Shown here piece by piece: positions 32,890 to 56,265 of a stretch of DNA of 64,000 nucleotides. The notes beneath the pieces were generated by a model. The model saw only the letters and a program-made list of their open reading frames with translations. It had not been told where the DNA came from and ran no database searches. Origin of the DNA: Echinometra lucunter. Taxonomy: Eukaryota; Echinodermata; Echinoidea; Camarodonta; Echinometridae. Where the stretch lies: assembly GCA_029962745.1 (NCBI GenBank), contig CM057162.1:7192545-7256544 (forward strand), given 5' to 3'. The position numbers were made by a program, and so were the translations under genes. Each line of letters opens with the position of its first letter. Position 1 is the first letter of the stretch.

Positions 32890-33903
32890 TTTACTACATA
32901 ACCAAACTTTCCAAATATATTTGTGACAGTTTTTTTTTGTCATGAAGTTACATATCCAGAACCTGATCTTCATAATCATACAAACTACGTTTTTCAGTCA
33001 AATGAGAAAATGTTTGAAGGAATAATAAAACTGCGCTTTGAATATCATTGGTTGCCCGTTTGATATAAACTTCTTTTTTTCAAACTTTATTTTAATCATT
33101 GTTCTGATGCGGTATATACCATCTCATATATACTGATGAAATAAAGATGTAGATTTGATGTTTACTAACGAAAATGCTGCCTTAATTTTCTTTTTAATGT
33201 ATTCTGCAAGTGCATTAGTTATGAACCCAGAAGATCGTATGTTTTTTTTTTACTTTATAGCATGTAAATAAAACTTGAAAACTAAACTTTTATCAAAAAT
33301 GAGTAATGGACCTTGCATTGGATCAGTCTCAAGTCTGTTTTTCCTCAAACACTTCTCTTCCTGGATGTTTAAACTTTTGAATTTATTGAATAAAATATAC
33401 GTTAATGTCATGCTTTTTTTTAAAGATAATGTCTATTCCTTTTAGTTGTGTTGTGTTTTGTTTTTGTGTTTGTTTTACAGTGTGGAAATGAAATCAAACA
33501 GCATGCTTTGATCAGCTCAACATTCTGTCGTGGTTCACTGTAATAACACGCCAAAATCTATTCTTATATTGAAAAATTGTCTATGTGTAAAGTTATTTTT
33601 CCGAGAGAGAATATACACAAACTTTAAAACCATTAATCATGATAATATCTGGCATTGTCGAAATGTAAATAACATTAACGGTTCCCTCTGTGAATTATAG
33701 AAGTCCTAGGGCGGGTATTCTGATTCTGTTTCAGCGTTCCGGTCTTTCAGCTGGACTTTGTACTCAATAAGTACTGTTTCTGGTAACAGGTATAAGTGAA
33801 AATAATGTCCAGAAAAAAAAGCAGTATAAATTTCACCTTTACAGTAATTCATTTTACTTATCCCTCTCTTCTTCTTTGCAACTCTCTGCTTCCCATCTCT
33901 CTG

Positions 33904-33949
<46 letters not shown>

Positions 33950-36260
33950 ACTAATTCTCTCACACATGCACACTATTTTAATGTCTCTCCCCTCTCTCAC
34001 CTCCCACCCCACTCTCTCTCTCTCTCTCTCTCATGCTTTCCTCTCAGTCTTTGAAAGCTTGTTCATTTGCTATGATATTTAGGAGCTCCTTGAAATATCT
34101 TTATACTCGATTGTATATTAGTGCGCGTTTCTCAATTTCGATCTCTTTTTCCACTCTTGTTACTAATATCCCATGATTTCACATCATCTTTTTTTTTTCC
34201 TTTTTCTCATAATATTTCTTTTTTGTGTCTCCATATCATGTTTCTTGCACAATGAATATGCATGACCAGATGTCAACCCATTCTTCAAAATAACTTTTCA
34301 GTCGAGTGAGAACATTATTTGAAGGCATAATCGTAAAACTGCTCTTTAGATATCATTGGTTGCCTCCTTGTTAGATAATTTTTTTACTGTCTCTTTAATC
34401 ATTGTTTTGATGCATTGTACATCGCACGTACTGTTAAAATGCAGATATAATTTCAAGTTTTACAAACATGACAAAGGAATAGGCTCCCTTATCTTTTTGA
34501 TATCTACAAAAAAATATTTGTATATATATTTTGTACATTAGTTACCAATCAAGAAGTTCAAGAATATCGTCTTTTCTAAACTTCATGGTATTTTAATGAA
34601 ACTGGAAGACTAAAGCTTTATCAAATAAGTCATTCACTTTTCATTGGTTCAGCCTTAAGTCCGTTTTTTTTTACTCTGAAAACACTTCTCTTCCTGGATG
34701 TCTTAACTTTTTGAATTAATCGAATGAAATATACGTTAATATCATGTCTTTGTTAGCATTATGTCTATTCCATTTTGTCGTATTGTGATGTGTTTTGTCT
34801 TTGTTTTATATTACACTTGACAATTCTTAATAAATCAGTCACCATGCATGCTTTGATCAGCTCAACATCAGTTCTATCGTGATTCACTCTCACAACACGT
34901 CAGAATGTACGCACAAATTCAGTCTCATATTGAAAATTTGTCTACGTGCAAATCCATTTTTCTGAAATGTGTACAAGTATATCATCAATATGATCTTGCT
35001 GATAAAGTCTCATTTGCATCATGTTGAGACAGAATGTACACAAACTTTGAAACCAGTAATCAAGGTAAAATTTGACATCGTCGAAATGTAAATAACATTA
35101 ACGCCCCCCCCCCCCCCCGAGAATTATAAAAGTCTTAGGGCGGGTACAGATCTTTTTTGTTTTCAGAAATCCAGGCTTTCAGCTGGAATTTGTACTCAAT
35201 ACTGTTCATGATGACATGCATACATGTAAGTGAAAATAATATCCAGAAAAAAAAGGATTATAAGTTTCACATTTACGGTTATTCATTTTACTGATCCCTC
35301 TCTTCTTCGTGCTAAATCTCTCTTGAGCTCCTCATCTCTCTCTCTCTCTCTGTCATCTCCCCAACTCTCCTCTCTCTCACACGCACTCTTTTAATGTCTC
35401 GCTCCTCTTTCTCTCTCTCTCTCTTTCTCTCTCTCCCGATTTTTCCTCTCATGCTTATTTACTTTAATACTTGTAATCGTGTTATTAACACGCGTTACTC
35501 AATTTTGTTTCTTTTTCTACTCTTGTTGATAAAATCATATCTCTTTTTCCTCGCATTTTTGTCTCTGTCGTTAAAATGAGTGATCCACTTTGCATTTTCA
35601 GGCTCCTGTCTGTTTTCACAATCGTTTCTCTGCATCATCAGGTTCATGGATGTTGACTGACCAAAATTCCCCTATATATACGTTCAATATTTTTCAGTAG
35701 CAGTGTAATCAATGGGCATACTTTCCTCCTGTTTTGCGTTGCTTTTGGGGTGTATTTTTTAACAATTCTAATATGATAATAAATCAAACATTAAAACAGG
35801 TTTCTCTTCAGCTCGACATCGATCATGATTCGATTTCGAATATTTTTATATTAAACAGTATTCAAACTAAGCACAAGTTTAGTCTTATCAATGAGTAATA
35901 TAAAGTACTTCTCTATTTACATGTTTACTTTTCTGAAAATGATCATGATGATGTAGTGTGATAATGCTTCATTTGCATAATATTTCGACAGAATGTACAC
36001 AACCTTTGTAACTACTGCACTAAAAAAACATCCAAAGTATAGACAAATATTAGCCCCTCCAAAAAAAAAAAATAATAATTTCTGCAGTGCCCTGCAATTT
36101 CCTTACAATGGCTATTATGGTTCCCTCCTCGTGCAGTATTTCCATATCATAAATGTTCTAGGGGCCCTTTCTTTATCTCTCTCTCCCTCTCTTTCTTTCT
36201 CCGTCTCCTTTTCACGTATCCTTGTCTGTTGATAATCACGAACTCCTTGACCTTTTTAAA
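32890..36260. repeat. Tandem diverged ~1.3-kb units in the COPA 3' flank
   Basis: Units restart at about 32990, 34290 and (shorter) 35580. Each begins TTTTCAGTCNAGTGAGAA, continues with CATTGGTTGCC, then CACTTCTCTTCCTGGATGT and GAAATATACGTTAAT, then ATCAGCTCAACAT, and ends in (TC)n tracts (33895-34032, 35335-35435, 36172-36215). A related unit makes up 1-1300. Confidence 0.65.
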
Positions 36261-36539
36261 TTTTTGTGGGCCTACTCGACCGTATTCATAGTATCAATAT
36301 TCCATTTTCTTCTGCTACGCTTGTAGCTAATAACATTTTTCTTATCATCATTACCTAACCTTTCTTTTTGCCTCTATCCTGCAAATACACAATGATTATA
36401 TCAGTCTTCTTCTAAGGGCAATCATATGAACATACATGCTTGAACCATTTGATTCGCCCACTTGAGCTGCTGCTATTAAAGGGCATTTATTGATTCCCGG
36501 AGTGTCTGGTGAGGCTATCGTTCACTTTTGCATCCCATA

Positions 36540-36635
36540 TCTCTCCCCCCCCCCCCAAAAAAAAGAAGAAATTACGTTCAACTCAGAAAGAGAATTGGGG
36601 CCAATCCTATCTCCCTCCCCCCCCCCCCCCCTTAA
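36540..36635. repeat. Paired poly-C tracts
   Basis: Runs of about 12-14 C at 36545-36556 and 36616-36630, in the copy corresponding to 2226-2240. Confidence 0.8.
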
Positions 36636-36779
36636 AATTTTGTAATTACTTTCACAAAATCGGACACTGTATAGTTGAGAGCTTAAGAGGGACGTCAAAG
36701 CAAATTTGCCAATCCTTCTTCACTTGCTTAAAAACATACAAACACAAAAGCAGAACTCATATCTGCAAAGTATATTACA

Positions 36780-38453
36780 TCATTCAATATCTTTATTAAT
36801 ATATGTAAATATATATGAAGAGAGGATAAAGTCTACCTTGACAAAACAAACATGAAAGCATGTCAACACTTTGTACTATAAAATAAGGACATTATCAGTT
36901 TATACCCTGAAGGTATAATTCAACAATGACTAACATGTAATGCAAAATCAGGTCAAAGTACATGTAATAACGAAATCAACAAAATAATTAGAAATAATAT
37001 ACATGCCGTACCTCTTAGAGGAAATGGAATAAAATCACTAGTATCAACCGATGTCTGTATTTGCTTTCTTTAAATTCAACTCATTCAATCTCTCTCTCTC
37101 TTGCTGTCTCTCTGTCTCTTTCTCTCTTTCTCTATCTCTTTCCTTTTCCAAAAAATACTTGTATTGCCTAAACCAATGCATAATTCAAACACAATTCAAG
37201 ATTTTAAGCAGAATGGAACAATTACATACTGAGTACATTATGGGGTAATCAATCTGCCAAGAGAGAATTTCATCCATTTAGTCTTCAACATGATCAGAAC
37301 AGGAATAAGCCATTCATGCCTTCTTTTTGTCCCTAACAGATCTTTAAATTGAATTTTCACATAGCAAAACACAGAAATTTGAACTCTTTGCACATAGACT
37401 GGGTAGGACTGTAACAATATTGTTACAAGATTAAACTTCTTTATAACTTGCACCAAATGCAAAGAGATAATTGTGAAAAAAAATCAAGATAAAAATTTGT
37501 TTGCAGGGAAGATGGGATTAGAGTCTTTACATCATGCAATATAATGAGTAGCTTTTATTCTGAAAATGGTTTTGTTTTGATGGTCTTCTAAACATATAAA
37601 TAACAAATTACACAGTGATAATGCCTTTAAAGACCTATGGATATCATATACAACAGATGCCTAAAAATATTATTCTGTTTAAGTTTGAACTCACAGATAT
37701 TCCATACGTATCATGTACAGAACACTTATTCTGAACATTTATGCCTTGCCCTTTTACAAACTTCAAGGTACGATGATACACAAAGTATGTAAGGGGTTCA
37801 TTTCAAGAATACAGAGCAAAATTCTCAGTCATTAAGATACATAAGAGACTGGACAGGAACTTGTACAAGTGAAAGAATCAACATTATAATCCTAAATAAC
37901 CTAGAAAAAAAATCATGCCGTTTGAAGTCACAAGATAATCCATATGTATAAAGTATTGACCACTATTTTAAACATTTGTGCCTTGTCTTTTTACAAATTT
38001 CAAGGAACATACAATACACAAGCAACACATATGTGTTAGCAATTTATACTGAGATTCATAAGTTAGTTGATGATACAGAACAAGAATTCTGTGATATACT
38101 TGACATGTAGGCGCCCTCATATATTTCAAAATACATAACTACTACATGCCTGTTGCTGACATGTATCTTCGTTGACTGAATATGGAACAGTCCTAACATA
38201 ATCACCAAGCAGTCATATGCTTGAGATCAAAAAGCCTCTGGCAACAGGTACATAAAATTGCAGTTTACTACATTAAATGCAATTCTGACATGGAATATAC
38301 ATGCCTTTACGCCTTGCCAATGCCAAAATTCACTTATGTCATATCTTAACAATATAATGCATTACTTTCCTTGCTAAGCGGGACAATTTGGTTGCCTAAA
38401 TAAAGGCATGGTAGCATCCTTTAAAACTTTATGATTTCTAGGAATGATAGTGT
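36780..38453 (-). other. COPA 3' UTR and downstream flank
   Basis: No coding frame. A possible AATAAA (minus strand; TTTATT at 37550) is preserved in the diverged copy near 5582. The segment has relatives at 2600-3387, 4960-5930 and 51480-54560. Confidence 0.45.
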
Positions 38454-49587
<11,134 letters not shown>

Positions 49588-51470
49588 CTGTCAAACATAA
49601 GCAGGATTTACATAATATAATAAGTCACTTCAAGATCACTACCGCTGGTGCTGGAGTTAGAATTAATCACCTCAAAAACAAATAAACTTAATGTCATTAT
49701 TTATTGACACTCTTATTAAAAACATCAAAGCATATAAAACACAAGGCTCCAAATAACTGCATACAAATAGAAGAGGAGGAATCATAAAAAGACACTGGTT
49801 TGTCCTTGATAAATAACTATTCTTTGCGTAATATACAAAGATCTTTTTTGCAAAATCGTATTGAGATCTTAAAATATAACCACAGAGAAACCTTTTGGAG
49901 TAGATGCTTTCACATATATATTCCAACTCACAGTTGAGATTAGGAAAGATTTTCAGCTGGATCCCCTTGTGTGACTGAACGACTATTGTGAGTAAACAAA
50001 ACTTTTACACTTCCCAATTCTCAATCCAATATCAACAGTCTGAACAGCTGAACTTTATACCTGACTTATACACACGATTGAACTTGGACTCTTTGGCACA
50101 CATAATATTTTCAGAACTCAGCTCAATTTCGGAACTCGGTTGAATTTTCGTCCTGCTGTTTTGTTTATCACCTGTTGTGTATATTATGTAAATATGTTCT
50201 TGCCTTGATGTTTCCGTTATCTGACATCACTGATTTCATATGTTATGCTGGATGAGGGGCTTTATTTTATAAAGTTGACCCCCAGGTGTTGTATTTGATA
50301 TGATGCTTTAACTTTTCATGTTTTCATGTTTTCTCACTTTTCTTCACTGTCAAATTTCTACTTGTGCATTCTCTTTCTTACCTTGTAAGCTATTTCTCTG
50401 AAAGTTAAAAAAAAAAGACTGGATGATTGGAGTGTAGTTGAAACGATTTGTTTCTTTGGAACTGTTTCTTTAGAACGTCAAAAGCTAAATTCCTTGTACT
50501 AAACTTTAAAAAAAAATGTTAAGATCACATGTGACTTGGATTTAAGACAATTTAGTGTGAGAGTAAAGCAAGTTGAAATTTGTTGTGCCTTGAAAATGTT
50601 ATGGTACTCCGAGGAAAATATCTAAATTCGTTATAACTACCTAGCTACACTGGTTGAACTAGGTTACGATTAAAAAAAAAAAACTTATTATTACTGTAAG
50701 TAGCAGTTACTCACGGTACTATTGAATGGGGGTTTTTTTAAACTATATATATTATTTCATATATTGTTCTTTTCTTTTGTTGAAAAAAATTATTTCATTT
50801 TCTGGCAATCTTGTTTCGATGGTTTAACAGAAATTTAAGCAGTATTTCATTTATTATGTATGTATGTTTCAGCGGAATTCATCTACGTTGATGTCGATCA
50901 TGATTCTGTAAAATGAGATCCAGTGATCACATTAGTGAGGATCTCATTATGGTACAAATTTCCTTCTAAAACAAGGGAGGGATATTGTGTTCATACACAC
51001 ATTACATTCTTCATCAAACCATCCTCCCATTCTATCACTCTATCATTTTCATCCGTTCATGCCTCCATGACCCCTCCATGACCATTATCTCAACTACTGA
51101 CCTCCATTCCCAGTATGTTCTAATCCATGTCTCCATCCCCCGGACCTCATGTAAACACTGACCACTTGTTTGACCACCATCACTTCAATTCCAATGTATA
51201 TTCAGGGACACTTCCCTGTGACAGATGGATATTATGCTGAGTTAGATAATTTGGTAAATAAAGAACACTCTCGATTTGGACTCCAAAGTGTGTGGATGTG
51301 ATTATTTCAGAGTCCTTCTACATGTAGCTAGAAGTATACAAAAGACGCCCGCCTCTCAGATGTCGGACCAACCCTGGACGCTGCCGAGAAAGTAGCCATG
51401 GACAGGGTTGCATGGAGGAGACCGACTCATGAGAAAGCAAGTGGACACACCATCCTGTGCCCTTAAGTCA
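49588..51470. other. No gene seen where COPA 5' exons would be expected
   Basis: AT-rich DNA with no WD40-type block on the minus strand. A plus-strand string DRVAWRRPTHEK near 51395-51435 loosely resembles a LINE-derived tail; too short to call. Confidence 0.5.
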
Positions 51471-53379
51471 TACATGGGGTATGTCTTAAAGAAAATGGAA
51501 TAATCACCAGCTTCAACCAGTGTCTGTATTTGCTCCTCTCTCTCTCCATATCTCACTCTCACTCGCTCTCTCTCTCTCTCTCTCTTGTTGTCTTTGTTTT
51601 TTTTTTTTGTTTTTTTTTTCTCTCTGTTCTTTAATCTCTTTCCTTTCCCCAAAAATACTTGTATTGACGAGACCAATGCACAATTCAAACACAATACAAT
51701 ATTTGAAGCGGGAGGGAACAATTACATTTACATTTTGGGGAAATAAATCAAGACAAAGAATTACATTTGTTTAGTCATCAACGTGATTAATACTCAAAAA
51801 TTCCTGCACAGGAATACGTCATTCATACCATTTTTTCCCAACAAATCTTTAAATAGAAGTTTTACATAGCAAAACACAGAAATCTGAACTTTCTTCACAT
51901 AGACCAAGGAGAATTTTAAGAAGATTTTTTACAAGATTAACCTTCTTCATAACTTGCACCAAATGCAAAGAGATAATTGTCAACAAAATAAAGATCATCT
52001 CTTTTTTTTTGAAGGGAAGAGAGGGTTAAAGGCATTGGCTAACTTTGTGAGCAGCCGATTTTAAAAATTCTCAAACTAAGTTGAAACATGTGTATGAATG
52101 CTTGTAGTTGTACTAAAGAAAAACTGAAACCAACTGTAATTTGGCATGAAAAAGTATAAGTAAGACGCAAACCGTGATTTTATCATTTTCGGTCTCAGAG
52201 ACAGTAAATAAGAGGACCATTTTGCTCGAGTTAAAAAGTGTTGTCTGCCTCCCTCCGCTTGATATGCCAGTACACACATTACGGTCCGGTGAGCCATGAG
52301 CGCATGCACACTCCTTATATCTAGTCTGTGCAAAAAAGGATTCACATTTTGAATATTTAAAAATATTTCCTGTGGATATTATACTTAAAAACTTTCAGAC
52401 TGGTATTTTTACACTATAACCCTTATGTTTATCCCATTTTCAACTGAGTAGCAAAATGAGGGGTTTTTTTTAATCACATGTATAACAATGTAAACCAGTG
52501 CCTTGAAAGTCAATATAATGAGTAGCTTCTATCCTTAAAATGGTTTTGTTCTGATGGTCTTCTAAACATATAAATCACAAATTACACAGTGATGATGGCT
52601 TTAAAGCACTATGGATATCTTTATGACAGATGCCTAAAAATATCATTCTGTTTGAATTTGAACCCAATGATATTCAATACATATCATGCATATGGAACAT
52701 TAATTGTAAAAATTTTGCCTTGTCCTTCTACAAAGTTCAAGTTAAATAAGATACACAAAGTATGTGAAGGAATACATTCATTTTTGAGAATACAGAGCAA
52801 AATTCTCAGTCATAAATATACATAAGAGAATGGACAGGAACCATCAAAAGTATCAACATGATAATCCAAAATAACCAACGTAAATTCATTCTTCATGCCA
52901 CTTGAAGATAATCCACAAGTATAAAGTATTAAACACTATTTTGAACATTTTTGGCTTGTCTTTCTACAAATTTCAAGGTACATACGATACACAAGCAACA
53001 AATAGGTGCATACAATTTATATTTAGCTTCATAAGTTACTTTCTAAATGCTTGTTTAAGCAGAAGCTTTCTTTGAAAAAACTGCATTTACAAGTAATACA
53101 TGTATCACTCAACCGCATACATTTTAATACATTACAAGTAGGTTCTATACTATTTTATCGTAAACCTGTTGATTATCTCACCTAACTGAATATGGCAGTC
53201 TTCAAACAGCTAATATAATCACTAATCGGTTCACCGGCGTAAATCCACTTTGAGGAGTGGGGGGGGGGATGATCGACTTTTTTGCCGATTTTTTTCTGTC
53301 GAACTCACACTTAAGTATAAACACACGCCCTCACCCACCTGCACAGACCCCCCTTACACACATTTTAATTTTTATCTTG

Positions 53380-53615
53380 CGAGCGAGCGAAGCGAGCGAG
53401 CCAAAAATTACCACTTTTCTGGTTTTCAATTGCATTTTCAAATAAAAATTCTAAAATATGATGAGCGAGCCCAAAATAACCTCTTTTCTGGTTTTCAATC
53501 GATTTTTCAAATGAAAATTTTAAAATATGACGAGCGAGCGAAGCGAGCGAGCCAAAAATAACCGTTTTCTGGTTTTCAATCGCATTTTCAAATAGAAATT
53601 CTTAAATATGATGGT
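53380..53615. repeat. Minisatellite, ~75-bp units beginning GCGAGCGAAGCGAGCGAG
   Basis: Three units starting at about 53380, 53461 and 53530. Each has a GCGAGCGAAGCGAGCGAG head (reduced in the middle unit), then CCAAAAATAACC, TTTTCTGGTTTTCAATCGCA and TTTCAAATNAAAATTCTAAA. Confidence 0.85.
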
Positions 53616-53969
53616 TGTTTACGACAGATGAATAAGAATTGTATTTGAAGATCAATTCAAATATCATTTCTCCCTTAAAAAGTGGGGGGATATTTGTACA
53701 CGCCATCCCCCCTCTCAAAAAAGTGGGGGAGATATATCCCCCCATCCCCCGGGATTTACGGCAATGAATCAGTTACATGCTTGTCATACAAAATCATAAA
53801 GCATCAGCAATCTGTACTTAAAATTGCAGCCTGCTGCATAAAACACAATTCTAACATGGGAATACAGATGTCTATACAAGCTGCCAATGCAAATATTTTT
53901 CATGTGGTGTCTTGAAAGATATAATGCAGAGCCCATCGGCTAATTTGCTTGCCTGAATGAAGGCATTTT

Positions 53970-54347
53970 AGCACTGGCGTAGCCACGGAATTTTCAACAG
54001 GGGGCCAAGGCGAGGGAGCGAAGCGACCGAGCTGTGGGAGGGTGTGGGCGGGGGTATCCTCCTCCTACGGTAGAGAGAATTTTGAAAATTTGTGCATGAA
54101 AATTGCATTTTCAGCACATTAAATTTAAGTTTTAGTGCTAACTTATATAAGAAGTGGCATATTTACGTTTTGTCTTTCATTTCGCAAGGTAGGGGTAGGG
54201 TAATTTATTTGAAGTGCACTCGATAGAAGTGTTTTTTTTTTAATTTGTCTTTTTTTTTCTTTTTCTTTTTCTTGTTTTTTGGGGGGCTGGCCGGGGGCGC
54301 AGGGGGGCCATTGCCCCTTGTCCCCCTCCCTTACCTACGCCATTGCA
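53970..54347. mobile_element. Short inverted-repeat element ending TGGCGTAG
   Basis: The ends GCACTGGCGTAGCCACGG and CCTACGCCATTGC are near-inverted. The element interrupts the COPA-flank copy between GAAGGCAT and GGTAGC, which are adjacent at 38405-38415. Confidence 0.7.
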
Positions 54348-54411
54348 TGGTAGCTTCCTGTACAATAATTTCATTTACATTTAAATAACAATATCTAGCA
54401 ATGATGGTAAT

Positions 54412-54553
54412 TGATCGGAACTGTATAGGGCTGATTCGGAGGCCAGTCGTGTCCTTGCCGATCTCAGTTACCTGGGTCACCTGACAGATTTCAATTTTGA
54501 ACTGTGGTAGGTAGCAGGCTCCTCTCTGTGGGCACTTCTCAACCGGTCTTCCG
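54412..54553 (-). pseudogene. Copy of the COPA last exon without stop codon
   Basis: 142 nt, exactly the length of the true exon, with acceptor TTTTCAG and an open frame: [16 protein letters not shown] then [20 protein letters not shown]. At the stop position the copy reads TCA and the frame continues into flanking DNA. No adjacent COPA exons lie upstream on this strand. Confidence 0.85.
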
Positions 54554-54775
54554 CTGAAAAAGAATTGATACTAACACAGATGATGACGATAACGATGACA
54601 ATGATGTTTAGAATCATATGTTTTCAGCTTTGTTTGTGGTTAAGTACAATTTTCCATAGGTGGTATTCCGAAGCGAGTTTGTTGTCCTGATTAAGAAAAA
54701 AAAAATTATACATCGATGTCAAATCCTTTTTGACTACATACGCGACAGGGAATCGGTCAGTTTTTTATGGTTAAG

Positions 54776-55135
54776 TGATGTACTCGAAAAAGATGCAATT
54801 CTGCACCCCAAAAGCTACAATTAATTGCAGCACCTTTTTGATTGCAATCTTGCACCCTACCTGAAAAAGGTACAAATATGCACCCTTTTGTACTTGATTG
54901 CAGCCGAAAATGCACATCTGCACCCGTAATGGTACAATTATGCACCTTAAAGGGTGCAGAAATTTCTGCATCCAAAAGGTTGCAAATTTGCCCCTTCCTA
55001 TAAAGGACAACTCTGCACCCTTAAGGGTGAAAATCTAGCTCATTGCACCCTTAATGGTGCATAATGCTTCTTTGGGTGCAAAGTTGCACCCTTAAAGGAG
55101 TTCCTAGTGTATCATTTGAAGGGTGCAAAGTTGAA
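54776..55135. repeat. Cluster of TGCACCC / GGGTGCA motifs
   Basis: More than ten TGCACC or GGTGCA hexamers in both orientations within 360 bp, several as TGCACCTTAAAGGGTGCA-type palindromes. A smaller relative is at 1905-1980. Confidence 0.75.
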
Positions 55136-55192
55136 CCTTTTTTCTCAGTTTATAGAGTCATATAACTTCTTTTATACAAGGTTTGGTATATG

Positions 55193-55730
55193 CCGGGTCT
55201 CCAAGAAAAAGCGGAAAGGGACTTTCAGTACTTTGCCTTCAGAATGTTTATAGTTTTCTACATCATTGGGTAAAGCATCTTCTGCCGAAGAGAATGATAC
55301 CAAGATCAGTGAATTTGATGGAGTTGTTTTGATTATATGCCCTTTTCTTAAAATACAGCTATTTTCAAATTGGGCATGTTTTTGGCGACCGAATCGATTA
55401 GAGCAGAAATGTGTCGGGGATGGCCTTTCGTATTATGATGTTTGGGGAAGCCCACTGACGGGTGTCAATGAAAAAAACATGCCATCAGAAAGGCTATTCC
55501 CGACACAGTTTTTCTGCTCTCATCTGTCGCAAAAACACATGCGAAATTTGAAAATGATTGTATTTTAAGAAACTGGCAGAGAATCAAAATTACTTCACCA
55601 AATTCAGTGATCTTGATATCATTCTCTTTGGTAGAAGATTATTTACTCAATGATGTAAAAAAAAAAAAAAACTACTTTTGGAAGGCGAAGCACGAAAAAT
55701 CTGCCTCTCCGCTTTTTTGTGGACACCATA
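55193..55730. mobile_element. Palindromic MITE (CCGGGTGTCC family), diverged copy
   Basis: The left end CCGGGTCTCCAAGAAAAAGC and the right end CTCCGCTTTTTTGTGGACACC are inverted. Both arms contain AGAATGATACCAAGATC or its inverse. It is the same family as 59681-60160 and 63211-63683. Confidence 0.75.
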
Positions 55731-55861
55731 TTTTAGATGGCATGAAACCATCCCGATCCGGGAGTGCTTTTCGAGGGTTCGGCGGGGCCACCCTGGAAGC
55801 TGACAAGTTTTGTTGTTGTTTTTGTTGTTTGGGGGTGGGTGTATGTGTGGGCGCGGGCGCG

Positions 55862-55901
55862 CGCGTGTGTGTGTGTGTGAGTGTGTATGTGTGTGTGTGT
55901 T
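55862..55901. repeat. (GT)n microsatellite
   Basis: GCGCGTGTGTGTG... run of about 40 bp in the 5' flank of receptor gene 2. Confidence 0.85.
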
Positions 55902-55989
55902 TCTGTGAGAGAAGCAACTTTATGAAATTAAATCTAATGCGAATAGTGGGGTGTCTACTTGAGGAGCTACTGGCCTTAACTTTATAAAC

Positions 55990-56195
55990 AATTACAAAAA
56001 CTTAATTCGTGGGCCGAAAGAGAATTGAAGCGCGCCATCTGAAAGAACCAGTCAAACTAAAGTCAAAGTGGTCTTCATGAGTTGCACTCTGAGCTCGTTA
56101 TGTTTCTGTACTCGTCATTTTTCGACGAGCTTTCATGGATTACTGGACGCACACGAGACATTTCGTAATGCTGGATATGTGTGACTCTTAGAAAC
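55990..56195 (+). promoter_or_regulatory. Putative promoter/5' UTR of receptor gene 2
   Basis: ATTGAAGCGCGCCATCT at 56024-56040 matches the gene 1 flank (TTGAAGCGCGCCATCT). The core ends 155 bp before the ATG at 56196, almost the spacing of gene 1. CACACGAGACA at 56151 matches the orphan copy near 3551. Confidence 0.5.
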
Positions 56196-56265
56196 ATGTC
56201 TGTTACCCCGAGTAAACTGCTTGTTGGATTCGTAGGATTCCTCATCTCCGTGTGCCCCTTTTCAG
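56196..56265 (+). CDS. Receptor gene 2, exon 1 (signal peptide)
   Basis: 70 nt, MSVTPSKLLVGFVGFLISVC then PFSG; hydrophobic core typical of a signal peptide. Donor GTAAG. Confidence 0.85.

Larger units (their letters stand above)
51480..54411. repeat. Duplicated COPA 3' flank (matches 37030-38450)
   Basis: Collinear matches: CAACCAGTGTCTGTATTTGC (37045 region), ACTTGTATTG then CAATGCA.AATTCAAACACAAT, TGGTTTTGTTNTGATGGTCT at about 52540 (37567), AAAATTCTCAGTCAT at 52799 (37820), and TTAGCACTGG near the inserted element. It leads directly into the COPA last-exon copy. Confidence 0.75.

Noticed and set aside
51356..51440. LINE tail with DRVAWRRPTHEK
   Set aside because: Too short and without neighbouring motifs; noted only as a possible remnant.
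53250..53561. Frame with repeated serine-glutamate-arginine text
   Set aside because: Produced by the GCGAGCGA minisatellite.
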